A stretch of 6,891 nucleotides of DNA. Origin: Octadecabacter sp. (GTDB taxonomy: Bacteria > Pseudomonadota > Alphaproteobacteria > Rhodobacterales > Rhodobacteraceae). The notes under the pieces are model-generated. The model made no database searches and had not been told where the DNA came from. It was given only the letters and a program-made list of their open reading frames with translations. The position numbers and the translations under genes were made by a program. The stretch spans positions 1 through 6,891 of the forward strand of contig JAHBAO020000090.1 of the NCBI GenBank assembly GCA_018500065.2. The letters run 5' to 3'. Shown here in pieces: positions 1-5,843 of the stretch (positions are counted from its first letter, which is position 1; the number at the start of each line of letters is the position of its first letter).

Positions 1-90
1 ACCGATGGTCGGCTGGCCGTCGCGGGTCGGTTCCTGGATTTTGACCTTTGGGGCCAAGTCGGGGCGGAGATTTGGTGGGTTCTGGGACAT
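1..90 (-). CDS. rimO: RimO, ribosomal protein S12 methylthiotransferase (5' end only)
   Basis: The minus strand from the ATG at 90-88 is open to the left edge and gives 30 residues beginning MSQNPPNLRPDLAPK and ending DGQPTIG. This matches, from memory, the conserved N-terminal tail of Rhodobacteraceae RimO, which is followed by the MVSLGCPKALVDSE cluster-binding motif that would lie just outside the window. RimO is a cytoplasmic radical-SAM enzyme with two Fe-S clusters that methylthiolates an aspartate of ribosomal protein S12. The catalytic domains are not visible, so the call rests only on the N-terminal tail. A purine-rich AGGG lies about ten bases upstream of the ATG. The gene is divergent from the phosphatase, with about 79 bases between the two ATG starts. 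It is a housekeeping gene and probably marks the border of the polysaccharide locus. Confidence 0.8.
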   Translation of the reverse strand, partial: MSQNPPNLRPDLAPKVKIQEPTRDGQPTIG

Positions 91-169
91 GGTACCGCCC
101 TACCGTTTTTGACCCTAACCTGAAAGAGGGATTCTTGTATTGGTTTGGTCTGCGCGGTATGGGGTTGGG
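91..169. promoter_or_regulatory. Divergent intergenic region between rimO and the phosphatase operon
   Basis: Both flanking genes read outward, so promoters for rimO (minus) and the four-gene plus operon should lie here. TTGACC at 109-114 resembles a -35 element for the plus strand, but no good -10 follows at normal spacing. AGAGGG at 125-130 could be a ribosome binding site if translation begins at the TTG at 140 instead of the ATG at 170. Confidence 0.4.
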
Positions 170-835
170 ATGAATACCAAACGCCCTGTGCCCCATGACA
201 TTACATCCCCAAAAGGGCGCGTGCGGGCTTGGTTGCATTTCTACCTCAAAGACCACCATCTGCTGCGCGTTTGGTGGTGGAACTTGGTTGAGATCGCGCC
301 TGGTGTTTGGCGCTCGAACCAGCCTTCGCCGGGGCGGTTGAAACGCTATAAGGCGCTTGGGATCAAGTCGGTCGTATCTTTGCGTGGTCGAGTTAAAAAA
401 AGCTACAATTTCCTTGAGGCTGAGGGTTGCATCGAGCACGGGTTGAACATGCGACATATCGTTGGGATCACGGCGCGGGAACTGGTTCCTGCTGAAACGA
501 TCCTGTCGAATTTAGATGCGCTGGCTAAGGTCCCCAAGCCGCTGGTGTTTCACTGTAAATCAGGCGCGGACCGCACCGGGTTTGTGGCGGCGCTGTATTT
601 GATCCTGTTTGAAGACGTGCCGGTTGCGGTGGCTGCCCAGCAACTCGCCCGCAAACATGTGCATTTTGAATGGACCAAGTCCGGTGTGTTGGATCATGTG
701 TTTCGGGTGTACTTGCGCGACGCTGAACCGAGCGGACAGGGGTTTCGGGCGTGGCTGGAAACGGGCTATGATCCGAAGGCGATTGGGGCAGATTTCAAAG
801 ACTGGCGTGCGGGCGCTGGAAGGTGGGCTAAGTGA
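170..835 (+). CDS. Tyrosine/dual-specificity-type protein phosphatase (CX5R)
   Basis: Numbered from the ATG at 170, the product has 221 residues. The active-site loop FHCKSGADRTG has the nucleophilic Cys at 129 and the phosphate-binding Arg at 135, the CX5R signature of cysteine-based phosphatases. Upstream, APGVWRSNQPSP (about 43-54) and VVSLRG (about 68-73) are typical of small DSP/Siw14-like bacterial enzymes. No signal peptide or membrane helix is seen, so it should be cytoplasmic. The substrate is unknown: phosphotyrosine, a phosphoinositide-like compound or a sugar phosphate are all possible. The start is uncertain: an in-frame TTG at 140 has a better ribosome binding site (AGAGGG at 125-130) and would add ten residues, while the ATG has none that is clear. 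The TGA overlaps the next gene's GTG, so the phosphatase is probably the first gene of the nonulosonate operon. The family call is strong; its role here is open. Confidence 0.85.
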   Translation: MNTKRPVPHDITSPKGRVRAWLHFYLKDHHLLRVWWWNLVEIAPGVWRSNQPSPGRLKRYKALGIKSVVSLRGRVKKSYNFLEAEGCIEHGLNMRHIVGITARELVPAETILSNLDALAKVPKPLVFHCKSGADRTGFVAALYLILFEDVPVAVAAQQLARKHVHFEWTKSGVLDHVFRVYLRDAEPSGQGFRAWLETGYDPKAIGADFKDWRAGAGRWAK

Positions 836-1533
836 TTATTGGACATATCGGGGCGCGTAAGGGGTCCAAGGGCGTACCGGGGAAGAATTTTCGCGATATG
901 TGCGGCAAGCCGTTGATGGATTGGTCGCTGGATCAGTTGCTTGGCTCTGCGCGTATTGATGCGGTGGTGGTGAGCACGGACAGCCCCGAGATGTATGAGC
1001 ATGCGGTTGCCAAGGGCGCGTTGGACATTGGGATGCGGCCCGCGCATTTGGCAACGGATGATGCGCCAAAATGGGGCGTGTGGCAGCATGCGCTAGATGC
1101 GGCTGAGGCGATGGCGGGCAAGGCGAGCGCGTTTGTTGATTTGGATTGCACGTCACCACTGCGTTTGATGCAAGACATTGATGGCGCGTTGGACCTGTTT
1201 GAGGCGGAAGCGCCGGATATGGTGATGTCGTGCTGCATCGCGGGCAAGAACCCGTATTTCAACATGGTCGAACCGGACGAGACAGGGTCTTTGCGGGTTT
1301 CTAAACCGCTGCCCGGTGGGGTTTGGGCGCGTCAGAATGCGCCTGTGGTTTATGAACATGCGGCGAGCACTTATGTTCTGTCGCCAAAGTATTTGCGCAC
1401 AGCCAGCACCATCTATGAGGGGCGCGTAATTCCGTTCGTGATGCCGCCTGAGCGGTGCATGGACGTGGACGATCCGTTGGATTGGAAGATCGTGGAATTT
1501 TTGATGAAGGACGCTCAACATGGCGCAGCTTGA
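832..1533 (+). CDS. CMP-nonulosonic acid synthetase (acylneuraminate cytidylyltransferase family, NeuA/LegF-like)
   Basis: This 233-residue protein has the usual single-domain length of bacterial CMP-sialate synthetases. Visible motifs are ARKGSKGVPGKN (8-19, CTP-binding loop), VVVSTDS (46-51), RPAHLATDDAPKW (69-81), LDCTSPLR (104-111), KNPYFNMVE (139-147), RQNAPVVYE (167-175) and MDVDDPLDW (210-218), whose aspartates should bind the metal. The family transfers CMP from CTP to the anomeric hydroxyl of a nonulosonic acid such as N-acetylneuraminic, legionaminic or pseudaminic acid, in the cytoplasm. The usual NGA/NAS triplet after the VVYE motif reads HAA here, so the sugar may not be plain sialic acid. 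The GTG start at 832 lies in a GTGA overlap with the phosphatase stop and follows GGAAGG at 818-823 by eight bases. It overlaps the SDR gene downstream by 14 bases. The exact sugar cannot be read from sequence. Confidence 0.9.
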   Translation: MIIGHIGARKGSKGVPGKNFRDMCGKPLMDWSLDQLLGSARIDAVVVSTDSPEMYEHAVAKGALDIGMRPAHLATDDAPKWGVWQHALDAAEAMAGKASAFVDLDCTSPLRLMQDIDGALDLFEAEAPDMVMSCCIAGKNPYFNMVEPDETGSLRVSKPLPGGVWARQNAPVVYEHAASTYVLSPKYLRTASTIYEGRVIPFVMPPERCMDVDDPLDWKIVEFLMKDAQHGAA

Positions 1534-2308
1534 AGGCAGAACAGTTTTTATTACCGGGTCTGGCGGCGTTTTGGGCGGCACCTATGTGCGCCGGATGTTG
1601 GAGCAGGGCGCGAAGGTCGTGGCGACCGATTTGCCGGGGCACCGGTTTGACGGGCTGCAAGAAACGCATGGGGATAACCCTGATTTTGCGATTTACCCGC
1701 TTGATGTGGGATCAGAAGAACAGATTGTTGAGATATTCAAGACCGTTGAAGGCGACGGTTGGCTGCCTGATGTCGTGCTGAACAATGCGGCCATCACCGG
1801 TGAAATGCTGATGGGCGCGGGTGGCGCGTTCCCTGACTTTGCCGACACCACGTTGGACGACTGGGAAAAGACCATGCGCACCAACTTGACGGGAGCGTTT
1901 TTGGTGGCGCGCCAGATGGATCGTGACATCGTGGGCAAGCGCCCGACGACCCTGATCAACGTCGCGTCGATGTATGCACTGAACGGTGCGCATCACCCGA
2001 TTTATGACGGCATGCCGTTCAAGAATTTCTCCGCGTACGGTGTGACCAAAGCGGGTATTCATGGGCTGACGGTTTGGTTGGCGGGCTATTGGGCCAAGCG
2101 CCAAGCCACGGTGAACACCATTGCGCCGGGGGCTGTTTTTAACGGCCATTCGGATGAGTTCCAAAAGCGCGTGGGTGAGTTGATTATGGCGGGCCGCATG
2201 TGTGAACCTGACGAGATTGCGGATGCGATGTTATTCCTTGCGAGCAAGCAATCTGGCTATATGACGGGACAGATGATCAACGTCGATGGCGGGTTTAGCG
2301 CGTGGTGA
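1520..2308 (+). CDS. Short-chain dehydrogenase/reductase, PtmA-like, of the nonulosonate operon
   Basis: A 262-residue Rossmann-fold SDR. The cofactor loop TGSGGVLG (12-19) is followed by D37 of VATDLPG, which suggests NAD(H) preference. NNAA (88-91), N122, S150 and YGVTK (Y173, K177) form the expected catalytic set, and IAPGAV (201-206) and the C-terminal MTGQMINVDGGF (248-259) are typical of classical SDRs. The Ser-Tyr spacing is 23 residues against about 13 in most members; the extra loop, IYDGMPFKNFSAY (161-173), resembles what I recall of SDRs in sialic/legionaminic acid loci such as PtmA. The substrate is probably a sugar or sugar nucleotide, but this is inferred from neighbours. The ATG at 1520 has a good site (GAAGGA, 1506-1511, eight-base spacing) inside the end of the cytidylyltransferase gene, so translation is probably coupled. 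Confidence 0.88.
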   Translation: MAQLEGRTVFITGSGGVLGGTYVRRMLEQGAKVVATDLPGHRFDGLQETHGDNPDFAIYPLDVGSEEQIVEIFKTVEGDGWLPDVVLNNAAITGEMLMGAGGAFPDFADTTLDDWEKTMRTNLTGAFLVARQMDRDIVGKRPTTLINVASMYALNGAHHPIYDGMPFKNFSAYGVTKAGIHGLTVWLAGYWAKRQATVNTIAPGAVFNGHSDEFQKRVGELIMAGRMCEPDEIADAMLFLASKQSGYMTGQMINVDGGFSAW

Positions 2309-3234
2309 TTTTGGTTATTGGCGCAGGGTCCATCGGGCGGCGCCATGCAGATAATCTAGCGGCCCTTGGCGAGACGGCGGAGTTGATTTCGTGGCGGTCA
2401 TTTGACCGCGCGGCGTTAGAAAAACGCAGTGATGTGAAAGGCTTGGTGATTGCCTCGGCGACGCAAGTGCGCCTTGAGTTAGTCACACTATGTGCTGAGA
2501 AGGGCTGGCCCTTTTACGTTGAGAAGCCACTGCATTGGACGGCGCAGGGCGTGGCGGAAATCTATGACGTGGCGGGTGATCTTGCGCAACGCTCCATGCT
2601 TGGGTTTATGGCGCGGTATCATCCGGTCGTGCAGACACTCGCGGTGGATGATTTGGCGGATGTTTACGGGTTTTCATTCGAGATCGGCCATGATGTGCGT
2701 CAGTGGCGGCAAAATTGGTTGTTCGCGGACAGCTACGCCGCGAAGTCTGAGGGCGGCGGCGTGTTGTTGGACCTGTGTCATGAGTTGGATTTAGCCAAGG
2801 CGCTGTTTCCGGATCTTGTGGTGCAATCAGTGACGTCTGTGGGCCATGTGGATTTCGATGGCGTTGATTTCGCGAGCCGTATCGCACTGACGGATGGCGC
2901 TGGGCGCATGGGCACCGTGGCGATGGATTATCTGTCACCTGTCAGCCTGCGCCGATCCGAGATGTCGGGAACACGTGGGTTGCGCAAGCTGGATATGCTG
3001 GCTGCAAAGATTACGCGTGACGCTGGGACCGGCCCGCAAGCCGAAAGCTTCGAGTTTGACCGCAACGACATGTTCCGCGCGATTACGCGGGACTGGTTGG
3101 CGTTGATTGAGGATGAAAATGCGGTTCTTTCGCCACTCGCGCCGCGCTTGTCGGCTATGCGGGCGTCAAGTGATTTGATCGCGGACGCTTGGGGGAAACG
3201 GGTGTTTTCCGGCACCGCGGAAATGGCGTTTTAG
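2305..3234 (+). CDS. Gfo/Idh/MocA family oxidoreductase, PtmF-like
   Basis: The N-terminus VILVIGAGSIGRRHADNL is a classic dinucleotide-binding start with GAGSIG. EKP follows in FYVEKPLHW (EKP about 73-75), where the lysine is the usual catalytic or cofactor-contacting residue, then ARYHP and GGGVLLDLCHELD (about 150-162), matching the conserved H..D segment of the C-terminal substrate domain. At about 309 residues it is slightly short for the family (330-380). Members oxidise or reduce sugars and cyclitols with NAD(P). Next to the cytidylyltransferase and SDR it recalls PtmF of legionaminic acid loci; a role in precursor amino-sugar supply or ring oxidation/epimerisation is inferred. Two tandem GTG codons (2302, 2305) could start it; 2305 repeats the GTGA stop-start overlap seen upstream. 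Its TAG (3232-3234) overlaps the TAA of the opposing gene. Confidence 0.85.
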   Translation: MILVIGAGSIGRRHADNLAALGETAELISWRSFDRAALEKRSDVKGLVIASATQVRLELVTLCAEKGWPFYVEKPLHWTAQGVAEIYDVAGDLAQRSMLGFMARYHPVVQTLAVDDLADVYGFSFEIGHDVRQWRQNWLFADSYAAKSEGGGVLLDLCHELDLAKALFPDLVVQSVTSVGHVDFDGVDFASRIALTDGAGRMGTVAMDYLSPVSLRRSEMSGTRGLRKLDMLAAKITRDAGTGPQAESFEFDRNDMFRAITRDWLALIEDENAVLSPLAPRLSAMRASSDLIADAWGKRVFSGTAEMAF

Positions 3235-4505
3235 ATTTTTAAAAGCGCGATGAGGTCCGTGGTGATTTGGGTTAGCCCCGTCGCGGCCTGTTCACGCACG
3301 TGGGTGGCGCTGGATGCCATTTGCGAGGCGTTTTCATCCACCAAAGCGGACGCAATCTCGCCTGCGGTATTGACGAGGCGTGACGCGTTTGCTGCCTCAA
3401 GCATACGGTAGTCCGTAGCGAAATTCAGCACGTGCGGTCCATGCAGGACTGCACAGTTTAGGGCCACGGCCTCCCAGGGGTTATGGCCTTGAGTTGCATC
3501 AAACGTGCCGCCGATAAGCGCGAAAGAGGCGGCGCGATACCACGTGCCAAGTTCGCCAAAACTGTCGGCGATAAAGACGTCAATGGTGGGGGCAGGGAGC
3601 TGGTTCGCGCTGCGTTTTGAACATGTTAGACTACGGTCTTCACACGCGGCTTCGATGGCTTGGGTGTCATTCAGCAGACGTGGAGCGATAATAAGAAATG
3701 AGGGAAAGCCGTACTGTTCACGGGCCAGTTTCTGCGCATCTAGCGCCAGTTCAATGTCTTGTCGATGGGCTGAGGCGACGACCCAGATAGGACGCGTTTG
3801 CGCATCAAACTGCGCCAAGAGGTCAGGGTCAGCCGCGAGGGGTGCGGCGGCGGCTTTCAATGAGCCGGTCACCTGCACAGGCGTGTCATCGCCCATCAGG
3901 TCACACAAAGCGGCTGCTGTGCGGTCTTCCTGTGCGTGGCGCGTATCAAGCAAACGATAAAGATCGCCGTAAGCGGCGCCAAATCGCGATTTGGCCTTGG
4001 CGGATTTTTCGGTGATCCTTGCTGCGACATAGGCTTGCGGAATGCCGCGACGTGCGCAGGTCACGGCGAGGCGGGGCCAGACTTCTTGATCAGACCACAC
4101 CGCGAGGTCGGGTTTCCAGTGATCAAGGAAGTGCGCAACGGGGCCGGGCAGATCAAGCGGCAGGTATTGGTGCTGGGTGCGGGGGGGGAGGTTTTTGGCG
4201 AAAACCTCGCCTGAGGATCGTGCCGAGGACGTCACGAGAAAGTTTAAATCGGGGCACGCTGCGGACATCGCGATGATCAGCCCGCGCAGGGCCATGACTT
4301 CGCCGACGCCAACGCCGTGCATCCAGACGAGCGGCCCGTCCGGTCGTGTCGCGCTTGTTTCGCCCAGCTTTTCGCGCCAGCGGGCAGGGTCTTCTTTGCC
4401 CTTGGCGAGACGTCGTTTCAGCAACGGGCGCGCCAGTGGCGACAGCACCGCGCCAACGCCAAGCACCAGCCGCAACATGGGGCCGATTTGGGGCCTATTG
4501 GTCAT
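3231..4505 (-). CDS. Kdo transferase-like glycosyltransferase (WaaA/KdtA, GT30-like), divergent
   Basis: The 424-residue product has a hydrophobic N-terminal stretch (about 10-28) followed by basic residues, as in the membrane-anchored Kdo transferases. HGVGVGE (63-69) aligns with the catalytic HSVSVGE of E. coli WaaA; DQEVWP (139-144), VTGSLK (212-217), FGELGTWY (316-323), GGTFDATQGHNPWEA (332-346) and HGPHVLNF (355-362) match the rest of the family. WaaA moves Kdo from CMP-Kdo to lipid A on the cytoplasmic face of the inner membrane. Two otherwise well-kept motifs differ: THEGEE reads AHRQDIE (246-252) and PRHPER reads PRLLND (275-280). It is co-transcribed with a NeuC-type gene, so it may use another CMP-ulosonate. 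The ATG at 4505 overlaps the end of neuC by 11 bases and no clear ribosome binding site is seen, suggesting coupling. An ordinary second Kdo transferase remains possible. Confidence 0.85.
   Translation of the reverse strand: MTNRPQIGPMLRLVLGVGAVLSPLARPLLKRRLAKGKEDPARWREKLGETSATRPDGPLVWMHGVGVGEVMALRGLIIAMSAACPDLNFLVTSSARSSGEVFAKNLPPRTQHQYLPLDLPGPVAHFLDHWKPDLAVWSDQEVWPRLAVTCARRGIPQAYVAARITEKSAKAKSRFGAAYGDLYRLLDTRHAQEDRTAAALCDLMGDDTPVQVTGSLKAAAAPLAADPDLLAQFDAQTRPIWVVASAHRQDIELALDAQKLAREQYGFPSFLIIAPRLLNDTQAIEAACEDRSLTCSKRSANQLPAPTIDVFIADSFGELGTWYRAASFALIGGTFDATQGHNPWEAVALNCAVLHGPHVLNFATDYRMLEAANASRLVNTAGEIASALVDENASQMASSATHVREQAATGLTQITTDLIALLKI
4181..4188 (-). repeat. Homopolymer run of eight G (C8 on the coding strand) inside the Kdo-transferase-like gene
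   Basis: Eight consecutive G at 4181-4188 read as C8 in the coding direction and encode the Pro-Pro of NLPPRTQ (residues 105-111). The gene is in frame as given. A loss or gain of one base would truncate the protein about a quarter of the way in. This is the longest G/C run I saw in the window. Confidence 0.75.
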
Positions 4506-5613
4506 GGAACCGTTTTTGTAGATCACCGGTCCAGAAGGTGTCGTCACTGACAATATCGGCAAACCGAGCCGCCGCATCGCCTTGGCCAAAGGCGTCGTGA
4601 CGGTCGTAACGCTTGCCCCACTCCTTGTGCAGGAAGTCTGCGATACCGCTGGTGTCAGAGGCTGCAAGCGCGTGCAAAGACGGGGCTTGGGCGCGGTTCG
4701 TTTGGCGCGTTCCTATGTCTAAGGACGGCGTACCAAGGAACGGTGCTTCGCGCACGCCGGCGCTGGAATTGCCGATCATGCAAGCGGCGTTTTTCATCAG
4801 CTCGGAGAAATGCGCGAACCGCATGGATGGCAGGATGCGAAAGCGGTCTTCGGGCAGGGCTTCGATCGCGGCGAAGATGTCTTCGGAACCGGGATCGTTG
4901 TTGGGGGCGATGACGACGAAGGGCTTGCCCGAGGTTTCCAACGCGCCAAACAGATCGCGGGCCTGCTGGCCCATCGTGGCGGCCTCAGATGTGACGGGGT
5001 GAAAGACGACGATGCCAAAGTCACTTTTGGGCAAATCATAGTGCGCGCGCACGTCATTGATGGACACACCAGACGGGCCGGAATGAAAGTCGAGCTCTGG
5101 TGAGCCGATCACGTAAATCTCGTCCTCGGGTTCGCCCATCGCCATGACGCGGCGCTTGGCATCTTCTGAACTGACGAAGTGGTGGCTGGCGAGTTTGGAA
5201 TTGCAGTGACGGAAGATTTCATCAATCGTTCCAGACACTTCACCCCCTTCAATATGGGCGGACCGGATGTAGTTTGTCGCCGCAACCAAGGCGCAGGCCA
5301 GCGCTTCGATGCGGTCGCCGTGAATGACAACCAAGTCGGGGCGGTGTTCCGCCACGAAATCCGAAAAGCCTGTGACTGTTTTGGCGAGGACATGATCCTG
5401 CGGATCACCGGGGCGCTGATTGAGGTATTCATGAACGCCGACGCCTGTCGTGCGCGCGACCTCTTTTTTGGTCAACCCATAGCGGTCCAGCATGTGCATG
5501 CCCGTTACCCAAAACCCGACCTCATGCCCCGCATCCCGCGCCGCGATTGCAAGGGGTTCCATTTTGCCGAAATCCGCACGGGTTCCGGTGACAAAGAGGA
5601 TGGATTTGGTCAT
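4495..5613 (-). CDS. neuC: UDP-N-acetylglucosamine 2-epimerase (hydrolysing), NeuC/LegG family
   Basis: A 372-residue GT-B-fold epimerase of normal family length. It opens with ILFVTGTRADFGKMEPL (5-21), then HGDRIEALA (98-106), SAHIEGGEVSGTIDEIFRH (118-136), FHPVTSE (204-210) and GNSSAGVREAPFLGTPSLDIG (281-301, UDP-binding half). D100, E122 and D131 fall in the positions I recall as catalytic in characterised NeuC/SiaA enzymes. The family removes UDP from UDP-GlcNAc with inversion at C2, giving free ManNAc; LegG does the same on UDP-diacetylbacillosamine, giving the legionaminic acid precursor. The HIEGGE and TIDE motifs point to the hydrolysing rather than the non-hydrolysing WecB group. It leads a two-gene minus-strand operon with the Kdo-transferase-like gene. 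The ATG at 5613 has only a weak upstream site. Which UDP-sugar it uses cannot be decided from sequence. Confidence 0.93.
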   Translation of the reverse strand: MTKSILFVTGTRADFGKMEPLAIAARDAGHEVGFWVTGMHMLDRYGLTKKEVARTTGVGVHEYLNQRPGDPQDHVLAKTVTGFSDFVAEHRPDLVVIHGDRIEALACALVAATNYIRSAHIEGGEVSGTIDEIFRHCNSKLASHHFVSSEDAKRRVMAMGEPEDEIYVIGSPELDFHSGPSGVSINDVRAHYDLPKSDFGIVVFHPVTSEAATMGQQARDLFGALETSGKPFVVIAPNNDPGSEDIFAAIEALPEDRFRILPSMRFAHFSELMKNAACMIGNSSAGVREAPFLGTPSLDIGTRQTNRAQAPSLHALAASDTSGIADFLHKEWGKRYDRHDAFGQGDAAARFADIVSDDTFWTGDLQKRFHDQ

Positions 5614-5692
5614 GAGTGGATGTTACCAGTTCGCTCGGAGATGTTATTTGTAAGACCGCAGTACATCATCAGAAGTTGTTGGGGAAACAAAC
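5614..5692. promoter_or_regulatory. Divergent intergenic region between neuC and the O-antigen ligase gene
   Basis: These 79 bases separate the minus-strand neuC start from the plus-strand TTG at 5693, so they should hold the promoters of the neuC operon and of the ligase gene. The stretch is A+T-richer than the flanking neuC gene. I could not identify a convincing -35/-10 pair, operator or inverted repeat on either strand; the call rests on gene orientation alone. Confidence 0.4.
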
Positions 5693-5800
5693 TTGCATTC
5701 TTTTCTAAGCCGCATACTCGATATTCGCGCCCTTTGGTTCTTTGCCCCAATTTGGGGTAATGTGATCTTCTTGCCAATGCTTTTGTCGGCTATTTTTTTC
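5693..5800 (+). pseudogene. 5' end of the O-antigen ligase gene, out of frame with the rest
   Basis: From the TTG at 5693 this frame encodes MHSFLSRILDIRALWFFAPI and then a hydrophobic helix NVIFLPMLLSAIFF, a credible membrane-protein N-terminus. The frame runs on to 5914, but past 5800 it becomes Cys-rich and unlike the family, while the frame one base further (codon positions 5799 onward) continues sensibly with SSQDRKRSSFIVAYVLCAVV. Removing a single T from the run at 5793-5799 would join the two parts into one protein of about 393 residues. GGGGA at 5681-5685 could serve as ribosome binding site about seven bases before the TTG. No ATG or GTG occurs in this frame between the stop at 5651-5653 and 5693. 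Whether the break is real, switchable or a sequencing error is unknown. Confidence 0.65.
5793..5799 (+). repeat. Homopolymer run of seven T at the frame break
   Basis: Seven consecutive T at 5793-5799 lie exactly where the sensible reading frame of the O-antigen ligase gene shifts by one base. Six T would keep the gene in frame, reading SAIFSSQDRKR across the join. Such runs slip during replication or transcription and are also common sites of sequencing error. Confidence 0.7.
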
Positions 5801-5843
5801 GTCGCAGGATCGCAAACGCAGTTCGTTTATTGTTGCGTATGTA

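Noticed and set aside
109..140. Sigma-70-like promoter with TTGACC at 109-114 and TTGTAT at 135-140
   Set aside because: The spacer is 20 bases and the -10 matches only three of six positions, so it is not supportable beyond a passing resemblance.
1153..1669. Minus-strand open frames opposite the cytidylyltransferase and SDR genes
   Set aside because: They are His/Arg/Pro-rich translations typical of antisense frames of G+C-rich genes; both plus-strand genes here carry full family motifs.
3505..4600. Several plus-strand open frames (85-151 codons) opposite the Kdo-transferase-like gene
   Set aside because: They are shadows of the minus-strand gene, Ser/Arg/Ala-rich with no family motifs or ribosome binding sites.
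4506..4667. Upstream in-frame extension of the Kdo-transferase-like gene by 54 codons from an ATG at 4667
   Set aside because: The added residues are low-complexity Ser/Thr/Pro sequence unlike GT30 N-termini and lie wholly inside neuC. The ATG at 4505 gives the normal family length and start.
5179..5760. 193-codon open frame on the plus strand opposite neuC
   Set aside because: It is antisense to a clearly conserved epimerase, shows no recognisable motif, and its codons follow from the opposite gene's base pattern.
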